Shown here: piece after piece, positions 1-5,165 of the stretch
How the letters are laid out: every line of letters begins with the position of its first letter
Numbering within the stretch: position 1 is the stretch's first letter
Assembly (NCBI GenBank): GCA_003514455.1
Contig: DOQH01000009.1
Span: 3,395-9,761 of the forward strand
Length of the DNA: 6,367 nt
DNA from: Candidatus Magasanikiibacteriota bacterium
GTDB lineage: Bacteria; Patescibacteriota; Patescibacteriia; Magasanikbacterales; UBA10003
Direction of reading: 5' to 3'
Position numbers and translations under genes: made by a program
Notes under the pieces: model-generated
What the model saw: the letters and a program-made list of their open reading frames with translations, nothing else
Told to the model about the DNA's origin: nothing
Databases searched by the model: none

Positions 1-711
1 GTGGTGAATAATTACAAAGCGCCAGACGCGGAAGATTTTTCTTTTGCCGATTTGCTTTTGGAAATCAATCAAATTAATGGCATCAATCGCATTCAGTTTG
101 TTTCAGTTGACCCGCAATATATTGATGATGAAATGCTTGAGGCGTTGGCATTGCCCAAAATTATAAATTATCTGCATCTTGCCGTTCAATCCGGAAGCGA
201 CAAAATTTTGAAAAAAATGAATCGTAAATATACTGTGGAGAAATTTTTAAAAATTGTGGAAAAAATCAGAAAAGTCCGGCCGGATATTGCTTTGGGCACG
301 GATATTATTGTTGGTTTTCCTGGCGAAACAGAAGACGACTTTCAAAAAACTGTTGAATTATACAAGACGGCTGATTTTGATATTGCCTACCTCGCGCAGT
401 ACAGCCCGCGCCCGGGCACAGCCGCGGCGCGCTGGGCTGATGATGTGCCGCATTTGGAAAAAGAGCGTCGGTGGCGAATTTTACAAAATTTAATGGAGGA
501 AATTGTGTTGCGAAAAAATCAAAAATATGTCGGACAAACAGCCGAGGTATTGGTGGAAAAACGCGTGGACACGGAGAAAAATATCTATGCTGGCAATTCA
601 CGGGAGTACAAGCTGGTGGAGTTTGAGAGCAAGGTTGACATGATTGGTAAAATTGTGAAAGTGAAGATAGATAAAGCTGAAATGTGGCGGTTGGTGGGTG
701 AAATATTGTAA
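1..711 (+). CDS. miaB: tRNA-2-methylthio-N6-dimethylallyladenosine synthase MiaB, 5'-truncated by the window edge
   Basis: Radical-SAM methylthiotransferase that converts i6A37 to ms2i6A37 in tRNAs reading UNN codons. The visible 236 residues are the C-terminal half. The radical-SAM barrel continues through LHLAVQSGS, the MNRKYT segment, the GTDIIVGFPGET strand-loop and YSPRPGTAAA. A TRAM-type RNA-binding domain covers about residues 170-236 and ends in the MiaB-like WRLVGE. The N-terminal UPF0004 domain and the CxxxCxxC cluster motif should lie upstream of the window and cannot be checked. The first codons read as the end of the GQNVNSY-type motif, so the initial GTG is probably not a start. 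The RKYT and terminal W-L-GE signatures favour MiaB over MtaB or RimO. The TAA stop is followed after one base by the -35 of the first DGR target promoter. The partner gene miaA lies about 4.4 kb downstream. Confidence 0.93.
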   Translation: MVNNYKAPDAEDFSFADLLLEINQINGINRIQFVSVDPQYIDDEMLEALALPKIINYLHLAVQSGSDKILKKMNRKYTVEKFLKIVEKIRKVRPDIALGTDIIVGFPGETEDDFQKTVELYKTADFDIAYLAQYSPRPGTAAARWADDVPHLEKERRWRILQNLMEEIVLRKNQKYVGQTAEVLVEKRVDTEKNIYAGNSREYKLVEFESKVDMIGKIVKVKIDKAEMWRLVGEIL

Positions 712-712
712 G

Positions 713-741
713 TTGACAGAAATTGGCAGTTGTGGTATAAA
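713..741 (+). promoter_or_regulatory. Sigma70-like promoter of target gene 1
   Basis: TTGACA (713-718), a 17-nt spacer and TATAAA (736-741) make a near-consensus promoter. It starts one base after the miaB stop codon. The predicted start site is about 748-750, just before the conserved leader at 754. The same arrangement recurs at 3738-3766 before target 2. Confidence 0.75.
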
Positions 742-753
742 ATATAGTCAATT

Positions 754-909
754 GTTCTTTAACTTAATCTAAACTTTAAAACCATGAGGGGAAAGATATG
801 CTGAAAATGAGGATTTTTAGTGTTTTTTTCTCCTTATGGCAAGGAGAGACTCGCGCCTCGGGCAGGGGCAATAGATTTTCGGGCTAACCGCCTGAAAGTG
901 GAGGATACC
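754..909 (+). promoter_or_regulatory. Structured 5' leader RNA of target 1 (copy 1 of a duplicated leader)
   Basis: Positions 754-838 match 3775-3859 with only two substitutions in 85 nt. The RNA can fold into a 13-bp stem (783-795 with 826-838, three G-U pairs) capped by an 8-bp hairpin (801-808 with 813-820, loop GAGG). Both substitutions preserve the fold: 795 changes a G-U pair to A-U, and 809 lies in the tetraloop. CTCCTT at 830-835 can instead pair with AAGGAG at 841-846. A third hairpin is GCCTC (855-859) with GGGGC (865-869), where the other copy has a U-A pair in place of U-G. A short ORF (798-887, 29 codons) preceded by GAGGGG lies inside; its translation is possible but unproven. 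The target ribosome-binding site TGGAGG (899-904) is 5 nt before ATG 910. I do not recognise a named riboswitch. Confidence 0.6.
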
Positions 910-1812
910 ATGGGAAAGTACGATGAATGGAGCAGGGGTGATGATGAGGCCCTGCTCAACCGCCTAGGAATAGAGACGGCGCGTCGCATTGCTAAGGGCG
1001 AATTGCAGGTGCAGTTTGCCAATGGCATGGCGGTTGTGAAACCGGCTATTGTCTCGCTTTTTGACAAACACGGCCGTCGCATTCCGCCAGAGGGGCTTAA
1101 GTCATTGGTGGCGGATGCCAATCAGGATTTCTGTCTTAAGCAGCCGAAGCTGGATTACGGCCGGTTGATTGCTCGCGCGGTCGAGTTTTTGCAACAAGGG
1201 CCAATCATGTCCGCGGCGGAATTTGAAGCCCGCTCCAACGCGATTCTAAAGCAGATCAAATCAGACAAGCAATTGGTCAATTTGCTCAAAGGTGTTTACT
1301 TGCCGATTGTTCTGCCGCAGATGGCGGGGAATGATTACGGTCAGATGTTGGGCGAGGTGTTTCTAACGGCTGTGGAAAGATCCTACACCACGACATTTAC
1401 CGATCGGTCATTCAATAATTATCAGCGTGGAGAATTGACCGGCAAAATAACTATCGCAGTTGGCGTTCGTCATGAGCAGCTCATCGCCAAGATGGCCGTG
1501 GGCTCGGTAGTCGGAATCTATTTTCCGACCGCGCTACACGGATTTTCTATTCCGGCCGCTCGTGAGCAAATGGCTTCTCTGCCGGATAATGTCATTCTTT
1601 CCGGCGGTTTGGATATTGCTGTGGCTATGGCAATGTATCCTGAAATCCTCGCCCACGATTTCAACACTCCAGGACTGGACATGGCCGCTTTGCAGTTTGG
1701 CTCCGCCGATTATTCGCTTTTCTTCAATGCGTTCGACAGCCGCCTCCGCTTCATCCGCAGGGGCCTTGGTGCCTATGGCTATTTCTCTGGGGGTCTGCTC
1801 CTTCTCGGGTAG
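910..1812 (+). CDS. DGR target protein 1 with C-terminal variable region
   Basis: A 300-residue protein whose last 36 residues (265-300) are encoded by VR1 and are diversified by the DGR. I start it at ATG 910, which has TGGAGG five bases upstream; the same frame is open to GTG 820, but that start has no ribosome-binding site and lies in the conserved leader. No signal peptide or membrane segment is visible, so a cytoplasmic product is the simplest reading. It is paralogous to target 2: shared blocks include FDKHGRRIPPEGL, the QPKLD segment, FSIPAAREQ, ILSGG, YPEILA and FNTPGLD followed by AALQFGSA. By analogy with other DGR targets the C-terminus is probably a C-type-lectin-like ligand-binding fold, but I cannot confirm the fold, and the invariant end GGLLLLG differs from the common endings I remember. 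Its ligand is unknown. A terminator follows the TAG stop by about 85 bases. Confidence 0.88.
   Translation: MGKYDEWSRGDDEALLNRLGIETARRIAKGELQVQFANGMAVVKPAIVSLFDKHGRRIPPEGLKSLVADANQDFCLKQPKLDYGRLIARAVEFLQQGPIMSAAEFEARSNAILKQIKSDKQLVNLLKGVYLPIVLPQMAGNDYGQMLGEVFLTAVERSYTTTFTDRSFNNYQRGELTGKITIAVGVRHEQLIAKMAVGSVVGIYFPTALHGFSIPAAREQMASLPDNVILSGGLDIAVAMAMYPEILAHDFNTPGLDMAALQFGSADYSLFFNAFDSRLRFIRRGLGAYGYFSGGLLLLG
1700..1810 (+). repeat. DGR variable repeat 1 (VR1)
   Basis: This 111-nt stretch aligns without gaps to the TR at 2167-2277. It differs at 14 positions, and all 14 are adenine in the TR: six became T, six G and two C. In protein terms ten residues change, including N-to-F, N-to-R, N-to-I, H-to-R and N-to-G. 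The last 26 bases are identical to the TR and contain no TR adenine, which fits an initiation-of-mutagenic-homing (IMH) zone. Confidence 0.95.
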
Positions 1813-1936
1813 TGCGGTCTTCGGGCTTTGGAATTTTGTATTTTGGATCAAGGATTTTGGTCTTTGGTTCAAAATCTATTTCAGAGCCGATTCACAGACG
1901 CGTGACAGTAATGTCGCGCGTCTTTTTTATTTTTCA
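1787..1936 (+). repeat. 150-nt perfect repeat, copy 1 (VR end plus 3' flank)
   Basis: Identical base for base to 4924-5073. It covers the end of VR1, the TAG stop and about 124 nt of non-coding DNA. It contains a 7-bp hairpin (GATTTTG 1853-1859 with CAAAATC 1870-1876) and the terminator at 1897-1928. The TR lacks this flank beyond the first base after GGG, so the identity was not copied from the TR. The rest of the two target genes is well diverged. Confidence 0.92.
1897..1928 (+). terminator. Intrinsic terminator of target 1
   Basis: An 11-bp stem (1897-1907 with 1912-1922, one T-G pair) closes a GTAA loop of the GNRA type and is followed by six T. In other DGRs a hairpin downstream of the VR promotes homing; this one lies 87 nt past VR1 and could serve both roles, but only termination is supported by the sequence. 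Confidence 0.88.
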
Positions 1937-1942
1937 AAATTT

Positions 1943-1951
1943 TGGTATACT
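1943..1951 (+). promoter_or_regulatory. Possible extended -10 promoter for the TR transcript
   Basis: TGG followed by TATACT (1946-1951) is an extended -10 element placed directly after the target 1 terminator. No good -35 is visible, only the T tract. A start near 1958 would give an RNA running through the TR. The second copy of the flank has TGG-TACAAT at the matching place (5083-5088). Confidence 0.4.
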
Positions 1952-1969
1952 TGGATTGAGAGTAGGCCG

Positions 1970-2236
1970 ATGCGCTTTGGTTCACGGATCAAAGCCGCCG
2001 AAATTCTTGATTCTTCAAGCGCGGCAGAGTTTGGCAATTTAAGGATTGTCAAAGAGTACGCGAAGAATTTAGACACTACTTGCTTTTTTCTGGTGTTCAC
2101 ACCTCATAAGGGCATGGAACAGAATAAATTTATTTTGATCTTGGATGGAAAAAAGCAAATTTTGGAGCTCCGCCGATTATTCGCTTTACTTCAATGCGAA
2201 CGACAGCAACCTCAACTTCAACCACAGGAACCTTGA
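1970..2236 (+). CDS. Small ORF of unknown function running into the TR, doubtful
   Basis: An 88-codon reading frame starts at ATG 1970, a few bases after AGTAGG, and stops at TGA 2234-2236 inside the TR. About 65 residues before the TR look protein-like (for example KAAEILD, IVKEYAKN, FFLVFTPHKG and FILILDG), then the frame enters the TR in a frame other than that of the target genes and becomes Q/P-rich. It matches no family I recognise. It may be a small gene, the remnant of a gene interrupted by TR formation, or chance openness of the 5' part of the TR RNA. The roughly 200 bases between the terminator and the TR hold nothing else I can support. Confidence 0.25.
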   Translation: MRFGSRIKAAEILDSSSAAEFGNLRIVKEYAKNLDTTCFFLVFTPHKGMEQNKFILILDGKKQILELRRLFALLQCERQQPQLQPQEP

Positions 2237-2277
2237 TGCCTATGGCAATTACTCTGGGGGTCTGCTCCTTCTCGGGT
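2167..2277 (+). repeat. DGR template repeat (TR)
   Basis: The TR is the invariant template copied by the RT with adenine mutagenesis. It has 24 adenines; 18 are changed in at least one VR and 10 in both. Read in the target frame it encodes AAY (Asn) at seven codons, all avoiding stops under adenine replacement. No adenine occurs from 2252 to 2284, which gives a 3' zone that can be copied without change. The homology begins abruptly at the SacI-like GAGCTCC; upstream the TR would read FWSS, against QFGS in the VRs. Its orientation is the same as that of both targets. Confidence 0.95.
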
Positions 2278-2286
2278 TGTGTCTAG

Positions 2287-2319
2287 AAAAAAACAGGGAG
2301 CGCGTTTGCGCTCCCTGTT
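2287..2319 (-). terminator. Intrinsic terminator of avd
   Basis: A 12-bp perfect stem (2292-2303 with 2308-2319) has a GTTT loop. On the minus strand it is followed by a run of T (complement of A 2287-2293) and starts 3 bases after the avd stop, so it ends the avd message before the TR. On the plus strand no T run follows; there the same hairpin would sit 14 nt 3' of the TR and could shape the TR RNA. Confidence 0.88.
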
Positions 2320-2322
2320 GCG

Positions 2323-2688
2323 TTATAGAAGCGATTTTTGCCAACCGCCCAACATTCGACCGATTTCCTGCAGATATTTTTGTAATTCTATGTATTTTTT
2401 AATGTCCAGCATTTTGAGTTCTTTGGCCAGTCGCAAGAAAATTTTTAGCGCGTCAAATTTTACATTGGCCTGTTGAACCAGCCGTTTTTTATCAAGAAGC
2501 GGCGCGCCGCCGGCCGCTAAAAACAGTTCCAAAGTTTCCAATAAGTATTTTTCGCATTTGGCGCCAAGAGCGTATTTGTCTTTTTTTGGGAACAATTCCA
2601 GATATTGATAAAATATTTTGTAGAGTTCAATGCTTTTAGTCACCAGTGGTATTTCTATTGGTTTTGTAATATTATGCAAATTGTCCAT
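2323..2688 (-). CDS. avd: Avd-like four-helix bundle protein (DGR accessory variability determinant)
   Basis: A 121-residue, helix-rich, basic protein of the Avd / 23S-rRNA-intervening-sequence-protein type. Family features seen include the FPKKDKYALGAKCE segment near residues 33-46, the LLETLELFLAA helix, the KKRLVQQANVKFDALKIFLRLAKEL helices (written in parts: KKRLVQQANV, then KFDALKIFLRL) and the terminal EIGRMLGGW. In characterised DGRs Avd forms a barrel-shaped pentamer that binds the RT and the TR RNA and is required for mutagenic cDNA synthesis. It is unusual here in lying on the strand opposite to the TR and RT, head to head with the RT and overlapping its likely start by 15 bp. No strong promoter is visible; it would have to lie inside the RT gene. 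Length is normal for the family. Confidence 0.9.
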   Translation of the reverse strand: MDNLHNITKPIEIPLVTKSIELYKIFYQYLELFPKKDKYALGAKCEKYLLETLELFLAAGGAPLLDKKRLVQQANVKFDALKIFLRLAKELKMLDIKKYIELQKYLQEIGRMLGGWQKSLL

Positions 2689-3741
2689 ACGATTTTTGAC
2701 AGATTAATTGATTTAGAGAATATATTTTTGTCTTGGAATGAATTTAGAAGAGGCAGGATTGAGAAATTTGATATTCAGCTTTTTGAACGTCATTTGGAAG
2801 ATAACATTTTTCAACTTTCCGAGGAGTTGATGTCGGGAACTTATCAGCACGGTTCTTATCATACTTTTCACATTTGCGATCCAAAGCCACGCGTAATCAG
2901 CAAGGCCTTGGTTCGCGACCGCTTGGTTCACCATTTGGTTTTTCACGAGCTTTATCAAATTTTTGATCCGACTTTTATTTATCATTCCTATTCTTCCCGA
3001 CTTGGCAAGGGCACTCATTTGGCTGTCTCTAATTTGGCCATGGCCGCTTGTCGTTTAAGTCATAATTATACACAGCCAATCTATGCGTTGAAATGCGACA
3101 TCAAACAATTTTTTGCCAGCGTGTCTCACCAAAAACTGTTGCAGTTGATAAAAAATAAAATCAACGATACCCAATTTTTGTGATTGACGGAAAAAATAAT
3201 CAACAGTTTTTCTTCAGGGATAAATTCTTGGGGGGGGGGCTTGAAGGAAAACAATTTGAAATTCGGTTTACCCATAGGCAATGTTACTTCGCAAATTTTC
3301 GCTAATATTTATTTGAATGAATTAGACCAGTTTGTAAAAGATCGGCTAAACGTATCATATTATTTTCGTTATGCCGATGATTTTGTTATTTTACACCGTA
3401 ACCCCGGTTATCTGAAAGCTAAATTAATATATATTGATGATTTTTTAAAAAATAAATTATCTCTGCGGCTTCATCCCGATAAAGTGGAAATCAGGAAATT
3501 TTCTCAAGGTATTGATTTTCTCGGTTATGTTGTTTTGCCGTATCGCATTGTTCTGCGGACAAAAACCAAACAGCGAATGTTTAAAAAGCTGCGGCAAAAA
3601 ATGTTGGAATTGAACCGCGGTTTGATTACATCTGAAAATTTTAATCAAATTGTGCAGTCATATTTGGGGGTCTTGAAGCAGGGAAATAATTACGAGTTGG
3701 CCGTGCGAGTAAAAAATTTAGTCGGATTGTATGGGCATTGA
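2674..3741 (+). pseudogene. DGR reverse transcriptase interrupted by an in-frame TGA
   Basis: Group II intron-like RT of the DGR clade that makes mutagenised cDNA from the TR RNA. Counting from ATG 2674 (355 codons if the TGA is read through), I see RDRLVHHLVF in motif 1, FIYHSYSSR and GKGTH in motif 2, motif A CDIKQFF with D142, motif B GLPIGNVTSQ (198-207), motif C YADD (233-236), and FLGYVV after motif D. A TGA stands at 3181-3183 (codon 170), between motifs A and B, where DGR RTs as I recall them often have Trp; one G-to-A change of TGG explains it. Translation could resume at the adjoining TTG, but no ribosome-binding site is visible. A run of ten G occupies 3230-3239. The final TGA overlaps the -35 of the target 2 promoter. 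The alternative is an intact gene with a sequence error or readthrough. The region is clearly more AT-rich than the target genes. Confidence 0.85.
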
Positions 3742-3766
3742 CAATAATTGTGAAATTTGTTATCCT
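3738..3766 (+). promoter_or_regulatory. Sigma70-like promoter of target gene 2
   Basis: TTGACA (3738-3743), a 17-nt spacer and TATCCT (3761-3766). The -35 contains the RT stop codon. Same spacing as the target 1 promoter, with a weaker -10; the predicted start is near 3773, at the beginning of the conserved leader. Confidence 0.65.
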
Positions 3767-3774
3767 ATTCTGTA

Positions 3775-3926
3775 GTTCTTTAACTTAATCTAAACTTTAA
3801 AACCATGAGGGGAAAAATATGCTGAAAATAAGGATTTTTAGTGTTTTTTTCTCCTTATGTTGAGGGGGAACCCGGGCCTCGGGTAGAGGCGCACACTTTT
3901 GGGTTTTTAGTCCAAGGAGTAAGATC
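3775..3926 (+). promoter_or_regulatory. Structured 5' leader RNA of target 2 (copy 2)
   Basis: Second copy of the leader at 754. The long stem is 3804-3816 with 3847-3859 and the inner hairpin 3822-3829 with 3834-3841 (loop AAGG). CTCCTT 3851-3856 can pair with GAGGGG 3862-3867 as an alternative, and is also perfectly complementary to the target ribosome-binding site AAGGAG at 3914-3919. The GCCTC/GAGGC hairpin (3876-3880 with 3886-3890) is at the same distance as in copy 1, with no indel between copies up to that point. The short internal ORF (3819-3863) has only 14 codons here, against 29 in copy 1, so a conserved peptide is less likely than a conserved RNA. Confidence 0.6.
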
Positions 3927-4949
3927 ATGAGAACTTTGACCAGAAAAGAAGTGGCGATCCTGGTGGAATTGCTGGGCGGTGATGAGGTGGCGAGGGTGAT
4001 GGTCAACAGGGCGCGCTTGCCGGAGGATTGGATACACCCGAAGTATCCCGATTTGACTGGCGGACAGGTGGAGGCCTTTCTCAACATCGCGCTGGCTAAA
4101 ATCGGTGCGGAGCGCTTGCCGGACATATTAGCAGGACGTTTGATGCCGAAATGGGAAAAAAACGTTCAACTCTTGGTGGACAAAAATGGTCGATGTATTC
4201 CGGACGGATTGCTGAGTAACGTTGTTGGCGCCAATCGCAATTTTTTCCAGAACCAACCAACTTTGGACACCGCGGGCATTACCGCGCTTCTCGCTCGGCA
4301 CAAGGAATATTGTCATTTTCCCTGCGCGGCATTTCCATCTGTGAATGAGATAGAAACTCGATACGCGGCCATCCTGCAGTGGTTGAATCTGCCGGAGAAT
4401 GAGGAGAATGGGGCGAAGAACCTTCTCAATGTTCCTCACTTCCTCGGCGTCCTTCCTCAGATTCCGGCTGGTGATCACGGCGCGATTTTGGAATCGCTTG
4501 TAGAAGCCGCTGGTCGGTCATACATCAAGCAATTTCCAAATCGAAAATTCTACAACAATCTGCGCGGTCAGCTCGTCGACAATGTCAAGATCGCGGATAG
4601 CGCGCGTTATGGCGAATTTGTCCGTCGCGCGACCACAGGATCGCTCGTTTGGGCGAGTTTCCGCACTTGCTTGCAGGGATTTTCCATTCCGGCCGACCGC
4701 GAGCAGGAAGCCAGAATGCCAAGCCGCTTCATACTTTCCGGCGGTTGGGATACGGCCGCGGACATCATCGGCTATCCTGAAATACTGGCTCGTGATTTCA
4801 ACACGCCCGGGCTAGACATAGCCGCTTTGCAGTTTGGCTCCGCCGTTTATTCGCTTTGCTTCGTTGCGGGCGGCAGCGGCCTCGACTTCAACCACAGGTA
4901 CCTTGCTGCCTATGGCGATTCCGCTGGGGGTCTGCTCCTTCTCGGGTAG
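3927..4949 (+). CDS. DGR target protein 2 with C-terminal variable region
   Basis: A 340-residue paralogue of target 1; residues 305-340 are encoded by VR2. ATG 3927 is chosen because AAGGAG lies seven bases upstream. The N-terminus carries about 40 residues more than target 1 (RKEVAILVELLGG onward). Shared blocks are VDKNGRCIPDGL, the NQPTLD segment, VLPQIPAGDHG, RSYIKQFPNRKF, FSIPADREQ, ILSGGWD, YPEILARDFNTPGLD and AALQFGSA. Identity rises sharply toward the C-terminus. No signal peptide or membrane helix is seen. A C-type-lectin-like variable domain is the default expectation for DGR targets but is not demonstrated here. The gene has its own promoter, leader and terminator and ends the cassette before miaA. 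Confidence 0.88.
   Translation: MRTLTRKEVAILVELLGGDEVARVMVNRARLPEDWIHPKYPDLTGGQVEAFLNIALAKIGAERLPDILAGRLMPKWEKNVQLLVDKNGRCIPDGLLSNVVGANRNFFQNQPTLDTAGITALLARHKEYCHFPCAAFPSVNEIETRYAAILQWLNLPENEENGAKNLLNVPHFLGVLPQIPAGDHGAILESLVEAAGRSYIKQFPNRKFYNNLRGQLVDNVKIADSARYGEFVRRATTGSLVWASFRTCLQGFSIPADREQEARMPSRFILSGGWDTAADIIGYPEILARDFNTPGLDIAALQFGSAVYSLCFVAGGSGLDFNHRYLAAYGDSAGGLLLLG
4837..4947 (+). repeat. DGR variable repeat 2 (VR2)
   Basis: Aligns without gaps to the TR. Fourteen differences are at TR adenines (nine to G, three to T, two to C). One further difference, at 4923, is T-to-G and changes Ser to Ala. It differs from VR1 at many of the same codons, so the two targets were diversified independently from one template. 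Confidence 0.95.
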
Positions 4950-5073
4950 TGCGGTCTTCGGGCTTTGGAATTTTGTATTTTGGATCAAGGATTTTGGTCT
5001 TTGGTTCAAAATCTATTTCAGAGCCGATTCACAGACGCGTGACAGTAATGTCGCGCGTCTTTTTTATTTTTCA
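4924..5073 (+). repeat. 150-nt perfect repeat, copy 2
   Basis: Identical to 1787-1936. It includes the end of VR2, the TAG stop, the 7-bp hairpin at 4990-5013 and the terminator. Similarity fades after 5073, although TTTTGGTA persists in both copies. Confidence 0.92.
5034..5065 (+). terminator. Intrinsic terminator of target 2
   Basis: Exact copy of the target 1 terminator: 11-bp stem 5034-5044 with 5049-5059, GTAA loop, then six T. It isolates the DGR transcript from miaA. Confidence 0.88.
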
Positions 5074-5122
5074 TTTTTTTGGTACAATTGCTGTCGCCAT
5101 TCCAGTTGGCATTGACAGACAG

Positions 5123-5152
5123 TTGACATTAAACTGTAAACCATGCTATATT
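5123..5152 (+). promoter_or_regulatory. Probable miaA promoter
   Basis: TTGACA (5123-5128), 18-nt spacer, TATATT (5147-5152), with TG at 5144-5145 making an extended -10. A second TTGACA lies at 5112-5117. Initiation near 5159 leaves at most about 7 nt before the miaA ATG, and no ribosome-binding site is present, so the message is probably nearly leaderless. Confidence 0.65.
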
Positions 5153-5165
5153 GACTACCCCGAAT

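Larger units (their letters stand above)
713..5090. mobile_element. Diversity-generating retroelement (DGR) with two targets, one TR, avd and RT
   Basis: The cassette contains every expected DGR part: a reverse transcriptase of the DGR clade, an Avd-like four-helix bundle protein, a template repeat, and two variable repeats at the 3' ends of two target genes. TR-to-VR differences fall almost only at TR adenines, the hallmark of adenine-specific mutagenic retrohoming. The order is T1-VR1, TR, avd (reverse strand), RT, T2-VR2. I see no transposase, integrase, terminal inverted repeats or target-site duplication, so this is probably a resident element and not an autonomous mobile one. Boundaries given are the T1 promoter and the end of the second 3' flank. 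Confidence 0.93.

Noticed and set aside
798..887. Conserved leader peptide
   Set aside because: The peptide is shared only as far as the RNA is near-identical, its length differs between copies (29 and 14 codons), and one of the two base changes alters an amino acid while keeping the RNA fold; kept only as a possibility within the leader.
820..909. Longer target 1 starting at GTG 820
   Set aside because: The segment lies in the conserved leader, has no ribosome-binding site before GTG, and target 2 has no matching extension; ATG 910 has a good site.
834..1121. Antisense frames opposite target 1, RT, miaB and miaA
   Set aside because: They mirror the codon structure of well-supported genes and have no starts, motifs or promoters of their own.
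1812..2042. Open frames across the 3' flank (also at 4834-5176)
   Set aside because: They run through the terminator and are alike only because the flank is duplicated; no ribosome-binding site and no family resemblance.
3181..3747. Genetic code with TGA as tryptophan, making the RT intact and ending at TAA 3745-3747
   Set aside because: All roughly 18 other tryptophans are TGG, whereas organisms with UGA=Trp use TGA often. The known CPR reassignment is UGA=Gly, which does not fit the expected residue.
713..5090. Transposon, phage or CRISPR array as the source of the repeats
   Set aside because: No transposase, integrase, phage structural gene, terminal inverted repeats or regular spacer pattern; the repeats are fully explained by TR/VR, leader and 3' flank copies.
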